Positions 31,786 through 37,386 of a stretch of 44,943 nucleotides of DNA are shown here, in pieces. The DNA comes from a virus. Under the pieces are notes generated by a model that did not search any database, was not told the DNA's origin, and saw only the letters and a list, made by a program, of their open reading frames with translations. The translations under genes were made by a program, and so were the position numbers. The first letter of the stretch is position 1. Each line of letters starts with the position of its first letter. The stretch lies in the IMG/VR virus record IMGVR_UViG_3300028840_004580, positions 1-44,943 of that record. One strand, written 5' to 3'.

Positions 31786-31800
31786 AGAACCTGTAAGCGC
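31782..31800. repeat. Capsid-gene 3' end, copy 3
   Basis: 19 nt (GTGCAGAACCTGTAAGCGC) identical to 30726-30744; the first 15 also end the capsid gene. Followed directly by a terminator, so this may be the ancestral end of the capsid operon. Confidence 0.85.
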
Positions 31801-31808
31801 GCGGACTA

Positions 31809-31827
31809 CCGGGCGAGGCCCGGTTTT
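31809..31827 (+). terminator. Short terminator
   Basis: 6-bp stem CCGGGC/GCCCGG with a 3-nt loop and TTTT. Confidence 0.6.
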
Positions 31828-31850
31828 CGTTCCGGCCGATATGAGCCGTA

Positions 31851-31877
31851 AGGCGCCCCTCTCCGGGGCGCCTTTTT
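31851..31877 (+). terminator. Strong terminator
   Basis: Perfect 9-bp stem AGGCGCCCC/GGGGCGCCT, 5-nt loop, five T. Second of two in tandem. Confidence 0.85.
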
Positions 31878-31961
31878 CCGTTTTTGGTCCTTGCGATATT
31901 CCGCCTAGCGTGGTGAGGAAGAGGAGACGGGGGCTTGTTCGTTGAAGGGCCGCTTTTCCGC

Positions 31962-31990
31962 TTGACAATCCTGCGGCGACCTATTAGCCT
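31962..31990 (+). promoter_or_regulatory. Promoter of the 32044 operon
   Basis: TTGACA, 17-nt spacer, TAGCCT. The gap 31757-32043 otherwise holds the repeats and two terminators listed here. Confidence 0.6.
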
Positions 31991-32020
31991 ACTCGTAGTA
32001 CAGGCGCCTTCGGGCGTGTA

Positions 32021-32046
32021 GTTCTATCCGAGGAGACGAACGGATG
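32021..32046 (+). repeat. Repeated translation-initiation leader, copy A
   Basis: GTTCTATCCGAGGAGACGA plus ACGG and the ATG at 32044. The same leader, one base shorter, is at 32342-32366 before the lipoprotein gene. Confidence 0.8.
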
Positions 32047-32367
32047 GAGAAGGGGATCCGGGTCAGGGTGTCTTGCAAGGGGGATGGCTTCGTGTTCGCG
32101 GTTGATCCCAGGGACCAAGCGGCTCTTGGCGAGGGGGCCTGTAAGAAGGCTTTCCTCGGGTACTCCAAGGGAGTCGGTATGGAGTTTCTCGAGAGTAATG
32201 AGCGCGTACTTATTCCCATCGCACATCTCATGATGGGCTTCGAGAACGGTAGGTTTCTCCCGCTGGACGGTGTGGTGTTTATTCGTGCGGACAACGGTGA
32301 AGCGATTGTCCGCTTCCAAGGCGTGCGTCCACGGTCGCGCGGTTCTATCCGAGGAGACGACGGATGA
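32044..32367 (+). CDS. Hypothetical protein
   Basis: 107 residues, ATG after GAGGAGACGAACGG. Beta-rich ('IRVRVSCKGDGFVFAVDP', 'FLPLDGVVFIRADNG'). Its 3' end contains the duplicated initiation leader of the following gene, so the last 9 residues (RSRGSIRGDDG region) are encoded by a ribosome-binding region. No family recognised. Confidence 0.6.
   Translation: MEKGIRVRVSCKGDGFVFAVDPRDQAALGEGACKKAFLGYSKGVGMEFLESNERVLIPIAHLMMGFENGRFLPLDGVVFIRADNGEAIVRFQGVRPRSRGSIRGDDG
32342..32366 (+). repeat. Repeated translation-initiation leader, copy B
   Basis: Copy of 32021-32046 lacking one A, directly before ATG 32364. Suggests a small duplication that supplied a ready-made ribosome site. Confidence 0.8.
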
Positions 32368-32648
32368 AGTATGCAGTGTTGTTGGCCGTTCTCGTGTGCT
32401 TTTCTCTGGCCTTTGCGGGGTGCAGGGACCACAAAGCGCAGGCGGAGAAGCAGGCGCACACCTTCGCCCAGCAGCTGGGCCTGGAGGTCGAGAGGATCGT
32501 CTGTGTCAACCAGGACTCGGACAGGGATGGCTACGTGTCCTGCACCTTCAAGCTGAAGGACGGGGAGACGACGGCGTTCGAGTGTGTCGGGGACGTGTGG
32601 ATGTCCAGCAAGGAGGGCTGCAGGGAGCCGAAGGCCAGTGTCGAGTGA
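32364..32648 (+). CDS. Small lipoprotein
   Basis: 94 residues. Signal peptide of the lipoprotein type: MKYAVLL, hydrophobic core, lipobox-like FAGC with C20 as the lipidation site (Phe at -3 is unusual). The mature part is about 75 residues, charged, with three further cysteines that could form disulfides in the periplasm ('VCVNQDSDRDGYVSC', 'FECVGDVW', 'EGC'). Phage lipoproteins such as T5 Llp block receptors against superinfection; a similar role here is only a hypothesis. Translationally coupled to its neighbours. Confidence 0.7.
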   Translation: MKYAVLLAVLVCFSLAFAGCRDHKAQAEKQAHTFAQQLGLEVERIVCVNQDSDRDGYVSCTFKLKDGETTAFECVGDVWMSSKEGCREPKASVE

Positions 32649-32844
32649 GTGGGACAAGATCGGTCCGAAGGTCGTAGTGCTCCCCGTTTCATGCCCGCAC
32701 TGCTTCCATGTGAATAACGTCGCGTGCATGGAGTGGTTCGGGAAGATCAGGCCGGGGACGAGCTCCGGGGACTGCTATATGTGCGGGCGGTCTGTGAAGA
32801 TCACTGTGCAGGAGGACCGGACGGTTCTGGCTGAGAAGGGGTGA
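32638..32844 (+). CDS. Small zinc-ribbon protein
   Basis: 68 residues from GTG 32638, overlapping the lipoprotein end. CPHC and CYMC about 29 residues apart form a zinc ribbon; the rest is short beta strands. The start is not certain because the Shine-Dalgarno is weak. Function unknown; one of several mini zinc proteins in this phage. Confidence 0.5.
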   Translation: MSSEWDKIGPKVVVLPVSCPHCFHVNNVACMEWFGKIRPGTSSGDCYMCGRSVKITVQEDRTVLAEKG

Positions 32845-32846
32845 GG

Positions 32847-33209
32847 ATGCCTGTCTACATCCGAGGAAAGGGCGACATTGTGTATGCGCTCAAGGAGGCG
32901 GATCTGGACAAGTCGGAGACTCTGCAGCACCTTTGCCGGACGCTGGTCGCGCTGGGCTACTACGACGATACCACAGGGAGAGCTCTTCGCGTGCGCGAGC
33001 ACCCGGGCATGGTCGACCTGTTGGGAAGGGCGGTGGATGACGTGGAGAGACAGCTCGAGGAAGCCATGAAGCTGATCGAGGTGCTTCGGCAGGCGCATCA
33101 TGGGAGCCCAAAGGACAAGCTGGCTGCCAGGAAGCAGATCGGTGAGGCGGAACGGCTCTTCGAGCGTTTCGCCGATCAGAAGCTGAAGGAATGGCCCCGG
33201 AGGTACTGA
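32847..33209 (+). CDS. Hypothetical coiled-coil protein
   Basis: 120 residues from ATG 32847 (GTG 32841 is an alternative). N-terminal alpha/beta part, then a long helix ('MVDLLGRAVDDVERQLEEA', 'KQIGEAERLFERFADQKLK'). A 73-bp piece of this gene (32922-32994) is duplicated at 31713. Not recognised. Confidence 0.6.
   Translation: MPVYIRGKGDIVYALKEADLDKSETLQHLCRTLVALGYYDDTTGRALRVREHPGMVDLLGRAVDDVERQLEEAMKLIEVLRQAHHGSPKDKLAARKQIGEAERLFERFADQKLKEWPRRY
32922..32994. repeat. Source of the 73-bp duplication
   Basis: In-frame part of gene 32847 (from LQHLCRTLVALGYYDD onward); near-identical copy, out of frame, at 31713-31785. Confidence 0.9.
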
Positions 33210-33225
33210 TAGGAGGGTCTTTGTG

Positions 33226-33699
33226 ATGTCGTCGTTCCACATCCGGTCCTACGCGGACCAGTACATCGATGGAGAGATCCTCGGGGTCGGGGACGGGAAG
33301 AAGTTCGGGCCCGAGGGTGCCACCCTGGAAGAGACCGTGGCCTGGGTTCCGGTGATGTCGGCCTTCGAGGGGTATCCAGGCCTCCTGGTGCAGGAGCGGA
33401 GCTCTGCGGACGGTAGCGTGGTCCAGGAGGGGCGTTTTTCGACGGTGGGAGAGGTAGACCTCGAGTCAGACCTCCTGAGCGGCGCCTTCAATTACAGATC
33501 TGGAAGGCTGTCAGGCGTTCGGTTCAAGGCGGCGCCCGGACCGGGGAACCCCGTGAAGGCGTACTATCTGTTCGATTGCAGCACACCGCTCAAGGCGGAC
33601 GGAACGGTGGACTGGGACTACCTGCTCGAACGAGGGAGGATACGAGATGCCCAGGAGCAAGGACGGACACATAACGAAGCTGAAGGGGATCCGGAGTAG
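33226..33699 (+). CDS. Stand-alone paralogue of the capsid-protein insertion domain
   Basis: 157 residues from ATG 33226 (GTG 33223 possible), AGGAGG upstream. It aligns along most of its length with the capsid protein insertion at about 136-250. Matching pairs are 'YIDGEILGVGDG' / 'YVDGEVLAVGDG', 'SSADGSVVQEG' / 'SAADGSTVQEG', 'GAFNYRSGRLSGVRFKAAP' / 'GTLNYSNGAIAGVFFDAAP', and 'KAYYLFD' / 'KMYYRYD'. It lacks the HK97 core, so it cannot form a shell alone. It may be a decoration or spike protein that evolved by copying the surface domain, or act during head assembly. The C-terminal 50 residues are unrelated and polar, and overlap the next gene. Confidence 0.75.
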   Translation: MSSFHIRSYADQYIDGEILGVGDGKKFGPEGATLEETVAWVPVMSAFEGYPGLLVQERSSADGSVVQEGRFSTVGEVDLESDLLSGAFNYRSGRLSGVRFKAAPGPGNPVKAYYLFDCSTPLKADGTVDWDYLLERGRIRDAQEQGRTHNEAEGDPE

Positions 33700-33802
33700 C
33701 GGGATCTCGTGGGGGATTTTTCTCCTGCTGCTGCTGATGGGTCTTGCGCAGCTTGTTGAGGGGGTGTCCTGGCTGGACTGGTTGTCGGGTCTTCCCTTGT
33801 GA
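33647..33802 (+). CDS. Small single-pass membrane protein
   Basis: 51 residues with an excellent ribosome site (CGAGGGAGGA, 6 nt before ATG). A basic N-terminus (PRSKDGHITKLKGIR) precedes one hydrophobic segment ('GISWGIFLLLLLMGLAQLV') and a short tail, giving a likely N-in orientation. It overlaps the end of the capsid-domain paralogue in another frame. Function unknown; holin-like or host-membrane targeting are both possible, and no lysis genes lie nearby to decide. Confidence 0.55.
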   Translation: MPRSKDGHITKLKGIRSSGISWGIFLLLLLMGLAQLVEGVSWLDWLSGLPL

Positions 33803-33815
33803 GACCCCGGGCTGG

Positions 33816-33848
33816 TATGCTCGGGGACGTCGTTTTTTGGAGGGTGTC
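33816..33848 (+). promoter_or_regulatory. Duplicated upstream element of leader genes, copy B
   Basis: TATGCTCGG, then a CGTCGTTTTTTGGAGG stretch before ATG 33849. Near-copy of 31619-31654, so promoter, ribosome site and leader were duplicated together. Confidence 0.45.
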
Positions 33849-34205
33849 ATGAGCCAGTTGTCTGAAGTAATCGAAAAGGGTCGGGGGCTCTTGGGTGAGG
33901 CGAAGCCGAAGGCTCTCAGTCGGGCGAAGAAGCTGAAGCTGACCAAGGCCATGGTTGCCAGGTTGCAGTTCACCATCGGGGGGAAGTTCCGGGTGGATGC
34001 TGCGACCACGAGGCGCGAGCTGAACATGGTCCGCAAGCTCGAGAAGAGGGGTTTCGTGAAGGCTGTCGGGAAGCGCCGGCAGGGGCTGTCGACGTCGGCG
34101 GGGGCTGATGCAACAGGTCGGTGGAAGAGTTCACCAACCTGGGACGAGCAGTACGAGTTGACCGACAAGGCTCACAAGGCGCTGGCGGATCTGGAGAAGT
34201 CATGA
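33849..34205 (+). CDS. Leader-tagged winged-helix-like protein
   Basis: 118 residues. The leader MSQLSEVIEKGRGLLGE ends in L-G-E before A-K. The rest looks like a winged helix-turn-helix: a basic helix run 'SRAKKLKLTKAMVARLQF', 'TTRRELNMVRKLEKRGFV' as recognition-helix region, and the ending 'YELTDKAHKALADLEK' seen in many small wHTH proteins. It may be a DNA-binding protein delivered with the genome. ATG 33849 is chosen for the leader and the TTGGAGGG site; an earlier ATG (33744) lies in the preceding gene. ATGA overlap with the next gene. Confidence 0.65.
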   Translation: MSQLSEVIEKGRGLLGEAKPKALSRAKKLKLTKAMVARLQFTIGGKFRVDAATTRRELNMVRKLEKRGFVKAVGKRRQGLSTSAGADATGRWKSSPTWDEQYELTDKAHKALADLEKS

Positions 34206-35143
34206 GCATCTCGGAGACCATTGAGCGGGGACGGGAGCTCCTGGACGAAGCGCGTCCGATCGCGTTGCCTCCCCAAGTGGTCGAGGCTCTGGTGAAGCGG
34301 CTTATGAAGCAGTTCGAGCCCTCTTTGCGTTCCCTCGCACGGACGTCTCCCCTTGCACCCCTAGGGAATAAGGTCTGGGGGACCGAGACCATCTCTGTTT
34401 CGGACGTGAGGGGGAAGAAGCGGGAAATACCCGTGTCGATCGTGAGCGTCCAGCAGAGGGGTGTGAGGGGCCTTTTCCTTGGTGCGGTCTACATGCCCCG
34501 GGACCGGATCATACAGGTGCAAATGAACGGCAACCTTGGCGCGGGTGAGATCGTGCCGCTCCTGAAGGGTACTCAGATGTCGAGCGTTCAGGGCGCGATG
34601 AAGTACGCTCTGATGCACGAGATCACCCACGCGAAGGACGTTCTTCGGAAAAAGCGGCTTCAGCAGACCATTGCGGCGATCCTACAGCGGGAGGATCCGT
34701 TGCACCCGTTCTCGGATCGCGCGGTGTCGAAGCTCCTGAAGATGACCGGCTTCGAGGTGTCTCACCGACTGGTTGCCCGGAAGCGGAAAGAGCTCGGCGT
34801 CGGGCACTCGGTACAGCGCTTCAAGGATCGGTTGTCGCAGGCCGGTGTGTTGCCGCCTCCGTCGAAGGAGCAGCGGAAGCAGGACGCCAAGGCAGCTCGG
34901 AAGCGCTATCTGAACCAGCCCGAAGAGGTGAAGGCCTTCATGCAGGAGATCGCGAGCCAGGTGCGGGACCTGGTACCGGCGCACCGGTCGAAGCTCGTGG
35001 CCTGGACACCGAGCCGGGCCGTGACGTTTCTCCTGCGACAGTCGCACACCTGGAACGAGATCCAGGGGCAGCTCACGACCAAGAGCCGGAAGACCATCAA
35101 GAAGGGCGTCGTGACTGTGCTCCAGGACATGGGCGTGATCTAG
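34202..35143 (+). CDS. Leader-tagged HExxH metalloprotease-like protein A
   Basis: 313 residues. The leader is MSISETIERGRELLDE, ending L-D-E before A-R. A zinc-protease motif 'MHEITHAKD' (H139, E140, H143, and D146 as possible third ligand) lies on a helix after a beta-rich segment. The C-terminal half is basic and helical. It is clearly paralogous to the minus-strand gene 35140-35889: both have '(E/K)ARPI-LP' after the leader, HExxHxxD, 'YLNQ/YVNQ', and 'FLLRQSHTWNEI/FLLKQSDTWKAI'. If active, it would cleave host or phage proteins after injection or inside the head. Metallopeptidase domains are known in phage polyvalent proteins. Substrate unknown. Confidence 0.75.
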   Translation: MSISETIERGRELLDEARPIALPPQVVEALVKRLMKQFEPSLRSLARTSPLAPLGNKVWGTETISVSDVRGKKREIPVSIVSVQQRGVRGLFLGAVYMPRDRIIQVQMNGNLGAGEIVPLLKGTQMSSVQGAMKYALMHEITHAKDVLRKKRLQQTIAAILQREDPLHPFSDRAVSKLLKMTGFEVSHRLVARKRKELGVGHSVQRFKDRLSQAGVLPPPSKEQRKQDAKAARKRYLNQPEEVKAFMQEIASQVRDLVPAHRSKLVAWTPSRAVTFLLRQSHTWNEIQGQLTTKSRKTIKKGVVTVLQDMGVI

Positions 35144-35889
35144 GACAGCGCTGCGTAGACCGCTTTCAGGATGCGCCGTTTGTTGCGGGAGTTGAGATAC
35201 TTCCCGATGGCCTTCCAGGTGTCGGACTGCTTCAGTAGGAAGCGGACCCGCTGCTGGGGGGACTTCTTCGTCAGAATCCGGGCGAACTTCTCGGCGGCCA
35301 CGAGGACCTGGGACACCACCTGTTGCATGTGGGCGTTCACTTCGATGCGCTGGTTGACGTAGCGCTTGAAGTCGCGGAGCTGGGCGGCGTTGCCTTCGTC
35401 GGAGGCTTCGTAGTCGTCGGAGAAGAAGCCCTTGTACGTGGAAGGGTCCCAGCGCAGGTTGTCGAGGGCGTGGGTGAGTTCGTGCTCGAGCAGGTCCCGG
35501 ATGGAGCCTTCGATACTGCGTCGGCCTTTTCCTCGGAGGAGCTGGAGAGCCAGTTGCCCGGGGATCTGCCCACGGATGTAGATGTCGATGTCGTTCGTGC
35601 GGACGTTGTAGTGGGCGTTGACGCCTAGGGAGTTGCCTGAAGAGTTCGTGGAGTGGATCATCACCTGGATTGCTTTTTTTGTTCCGAGCACATCGGTGAC
35701 GTCGAGATCTGCTACTGCCCAGATGCCGCTCCCGAGTGGCTCTCCTGGGGAGTCCTTCTCGTGCTCTGTGAAGGCCGCTTCCAGGTGGTCGACGAGCCGC
35801 TTCATGGTTTTGTTGATGGCTTTCTTCGGAAGCGGTATCGGGCGGGCTTCGAGTAGCTTCCGGCCTTTGTCGATCAGGTGCTGTAGCAT
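35140..35889 (-). CDS. Leader-tagged HExxH metalloprotease-like protein B
   Basis: 249 residues on the minus strand. The leader is shorter (MLQHLIDKGRKLLE, then A-R), still ending in L-L-E. Zinc motif 'EHELTHALD' (H136, E137, H140, D143). The N-terminal region, motif helix and C-terminal 70 residues align with gene 34202, but a basic stretch of about 60 residues is missing, so B is the shorter paralogue. Its stop codon overlaps that of gene 34202 in the opposite direction, so the pair is exactly tail to tail. Expressed from the minus-strand promoter at 36115 with the small gene 35897. Confidence 0.75.
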   Translation of the reverse strand: MLQHLIDKGRKLLEARPIPLPKKAINKTMKRLVDHLEAAFTEHEKDSPGEPLGSGIWAVADLDVTDVLGTKKAIQVMIHSTNSSGNSLGVNAHYNVRTNDIDIYIRGQIPGQLALQLLRGKGRRSIEGSIRDLLEHELTHALDNLRWDPSTYKGFFSDDYEASDEGNAAQLRDFKRYVNQRIEVNAHMQQVVSQVLVAAEKFARILTKKSPQQRVRFLLKQSDTWKAIGKYLNSRNKRRILKAVYAALS

Positions 35890-35896
35890 GGCGACT

Positions 35897-36082
35897 TCAC
35901 AGCTCCCGAGGGGCCGAGACCTCGATCACTTCGCCGTCAGGGATGGGCCGGGATTCTCCGGGAGGAACCTCGATCTCGGGGTGGTCGTCGACCTTGACGA
36001 AGATGTGCCCCTGGTAGGACACGTTTTCCACGTGTTTTCCGGTGCCGTTGAGGAATCGGAAGCGTTCAAAGTGGATGGGCAT
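35897..36082 (-). CDS. Small hypothetical protein
   Basis: 61 residues, minus strand, CAGGAG ribosome site about 7 nt before ATG. Beta-rich ('MPIHFERFRFLNGTGKHVENVSYQGHIF' in part) with a proline/acidic end ('EVPPGESRPIPDGEVIEV'). Only 7 nt separate it from metalloprotease B, so the two are one operon. Not recognised. Confidence 0.6.
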   Translation of the reverse strand: MPIHFERFRFLNGTGKHVENVSYQGHIFVKVDDHPEIEVPPGESRPIPDGEVIEVSAPREL

Positions 36083-36114
36083 GATGCGCTCCTGTGCCTG
36101 TGGTCGCTACGAAG

Positions 36115-36143
36115 ACTGTACAGACGGCGCGGCGGAGGGGCAA
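36115..36143 (-). promoter_or_regulatory. Minus-strand promoter for 36082-35140
   Basis: Read on the minus strand: TTGCCC, 17-nt spacer, TACAGT. It sits between the last tRNA and the small gene. Confidence 0.4.
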
Positions 36144-36144
36144 T

Positions 36145-36217
36145 GTCCCGATCGGGATTCGAACCCGAATTCGGCGCTGTTTAAAGGCGCTGTCTTTGCC
36201 TATTAGACTATCGGGAC
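36145..36217 (-). tRNA. tRNA with UAA anticodon (Leu-type, short variable loop)
   Basis: 73 nt, minus strand. Acceptor GTCCCGA/TCGGGAC, D-arm GTCT/AGAC, T-arm TCGGG-TTCGAAT-CCCGA are all paired. Anticodon loop TTTAAAC gives UAA (reads UUA, Leu). The variable loop is only 5 nt, unlike normal tRNA-Leu, and the last anticodon-stem pair is C-A. Encoded CCA is absent. Identity therefore uncertain. Confidence 0.65.
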
Positions 36218-36247
36218 CGGGGCCTCTGCCTTCTGGGCTACGGGGGC
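36218..36247 (-). pseudogene. 5' half of a broken tRNA
   Basis: Read on the minus strand: GCCCCCG, TA, then a D-arm (GCCC ... AGGC), ending directly at the next tRNA. Anticodon and T arms are missing, consistent with a deletion or recombination inside the tRNA cluster. Confidence 0.55.
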
Positions 36248-36250
36248 AAT

Positions 36251-36323
36251 GCCGGTGGTGGGAGTCGAACCCGCAACAACAGGGCCCTCGACCCTGCACC
36301 TCTTCCAGTTGGATCACACCGGC
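36251..36323 (-). tRNA. tRNA with GAG-type anticodon loop, copy 1
   Basis: 73 nt. Acceptor GCCGGTG/CACCGGC. Anticodon stem CAGGG/CCCTG with loop TCGAGGG, read as GAG (Leu), with C instead of U at position 33. Variable loop short (5 nt). T-arm GCGGG-TTCGACT-CCCAC has one C-A mismatch. Nearly identical from D-loop to T-arm to the tRNA at 36605. Confidence 0.6.
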
Positions 36324-36550
36324 TTTCGGAATTTCCAGGCGTGGACCATTTTGAGCTCTTCCTGGAGCTCGTCCACGAGGCGGGAGAACAAGGTCGGGTC
36401 TGCGACGATCCCGTCGATGAATTCCCTGGGCAGGTACCTGGTGGCCCCGGAGCCCGAGCACCAGAGCGCCAGTAGACCGTCGCCTACCTGGAGAGGGGGA
36501 TCATCCAGCCCCGGTGCGTCTTCTTCTTCTGTTCTTCGGATGAGGGTCAT
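36314..36550 (-). CDS. Small hypothetical protein inside the tRNA cluster
   Basis: 78 residues from ATG 36550 (GAGGTGGAAG just upstream; ATG 36562 would add four residues). Contains 'TLIRRTEEEDAPGLDDPPL' and an amphipathic C-terminal helix ('PTLFSRLVDELQEELKMV'). Its stop overlaps tRNA 36251-36323 by 10 nt. Not recognised. Confidence 0.55.
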   Translation of the reverse strand: MTLIRRTEEEDAPGLDDPPLQVGDGLLALWCSGSGATRYLPREFIDGIVADPTLFSRLVDELQEELKMVHAWKFRKPV

Positions 36551-36604
36551 CTTCCACCTCATGGGCTCAGGATAGCCGGGGGAGGGGTGAGGCGAAAGTC
36601 AAGT

Positions 36605-36677
36605 GCCGTCGGTGGGAGTCGAACCCGCAACATCAGGGCCCTCGACCCTGCGTCTCTTCCAGTTGGACTACGATGGC
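36605..36677 (-). tRNA. tRNA with GAG-type anticodon loop, copy 2
   Basis: 73 nt. Acceptor GCCATCG/CGACGGC with one A-C mismatch. Same anticodon arm (CAGGG-TCGAGGG-CCCTG), D-loop and T-arm as copy 1, so the two are duplicates that differ mainly in the acceptor stem. Confidence 0.6.
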
Positions 36678-36681
36678 TGGG

Positions 36682-36753
36682 CGCCTCGACGGGACTCGAA
36701 TCCGCACCTCCGGGACCACAACCCGGCGCTCTAACCAGTTGAGCTACGAGGCG
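36682..36753 (-). tRNA. tRNA-His (GUG)
   Basis: 72 nt. Acceptor CGCCTCG/CGAGGCG, D-arm GCTC/GAGC, anticodon stem CCGGG/CCCGG with loop TTGTGGT (GUG). The discriminator base is C, as expected for tRNA-His; the extra G at -1 is not encoded. Confidence 0.8.
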
Positions 36754-36755
36754 AG

Positions 36756-36839
36756 GGAAGGAGGAGGAATCGAACCCCTGGGACGCGGTGCCCACCCCGG
36801 CTTTCGAGACCGGTTACTGACCACTCAGTGGCTCCTTCC
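36756..36839 (-). tRNA. tRNA-Ser (CGA)
   Basis: 84 nt with the long variable arm of class II tRNAs. Acceptor GGAAGGA/TCCTTCC, anticodon loop CTCGAAA giving CGA (reads UCG), T-arm loop TTCGATT. Confidence 0.75.
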
Positions 36840-36876
36840 TGACGGAAGATCCTCGATTGTCAAAGACCCACGGCTC

Positions 36877-37386
36877 CTACTTGTACGTCCTTCGGTTTAC
36901 GATGTAGGAGACGGTTGATTTGGCTATTCCGAAGGCCTTTACCAGTTCTGCTAGGGTGGCGCCGTTGTCCCGCATTGATCGGAGCTCGGCTACTTGTGCT
37001 TCTGTCAAACGTCTGCGATGTGATGCAGCGTACTTTGCGATAGCTGCTCGGTCCTTTTCGGGTCTGTCGAGCATGTTCTCGCTGGCGGTTCCGAAGGCTA
37101 GGTTGTCTCTGGAGTTATTGAACGGGTTTCCGTCCAGATGGCGCACTTGGATGTCGGGCCGGAACACGATCTCTCCGAACCATTGAAACCCGGCGAAGCG
37201 ATGGACGGGTATGGATCCCTGACTGGGCTTGGCGACGTTGAACTTCGGGTAGGGGGTCCCTCCGGTTGTACGCACTTTCAGTATGCGACCGTTGAGCCCT
37301 ATGACTTTTCCGTCTTTTCGAATTCGGTAGCCCCTTCGGTGTGCGTCCTTGATGCGTTCTTCGGTGCTGGTTCGGCGTGTGGTCAT
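36877..37386 (-). CDS. HNH homing endonuclease with C-terminal helix-turn-helix
   Basis: 169 residues from ATG 37386 (AGGAG upstream; a longer frame to 37506 runs through tRNA sequence). The HNH core is 'IPVHRFAGFQWFG', then 'VRHLDGNPFNNSRDNLAFGTASEN'. The C-terminal 'LTEAQVAELRSM' and 'TLAELVKAFGIAKSTVSYI' form a DNA-binding HTH of the type attached to homing nucleases. Placed within the tRNA cluster, which such genes often invade. A weak promoter (TTGCGC, 17 nt, CATAGT) may lie just upstream at about 37400-37430. Confidence 0.82.
   Translation of the reverse strand: MTTRRTSTEERIKDAHRRGYRIRKDGKVIGLNGRILKVRTTGGTPYPKFNVAKPSQGSIPVHRFAGFQWFGEIVFRPDIQVRHLDGNPFNNSRDNLAFGTASENMLDRPEKDRAAIAKYAASHRRRLTEAQVAELRSMRDNGATLAELVKAFGIAKSTVSYIVNRRTYK

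Noticed and set aside
31606-31851. 81-codon frame across the leader remnant
   Set aside because: It reads the leader and repeats in the wrong frame and crosses three different recombined segments.
31935-32021. Short frame (about 28 codons, TTG start) after GAGGAG
   Set aside because: Too short, crosses the promoter of the next operon, and has no supporting feature.
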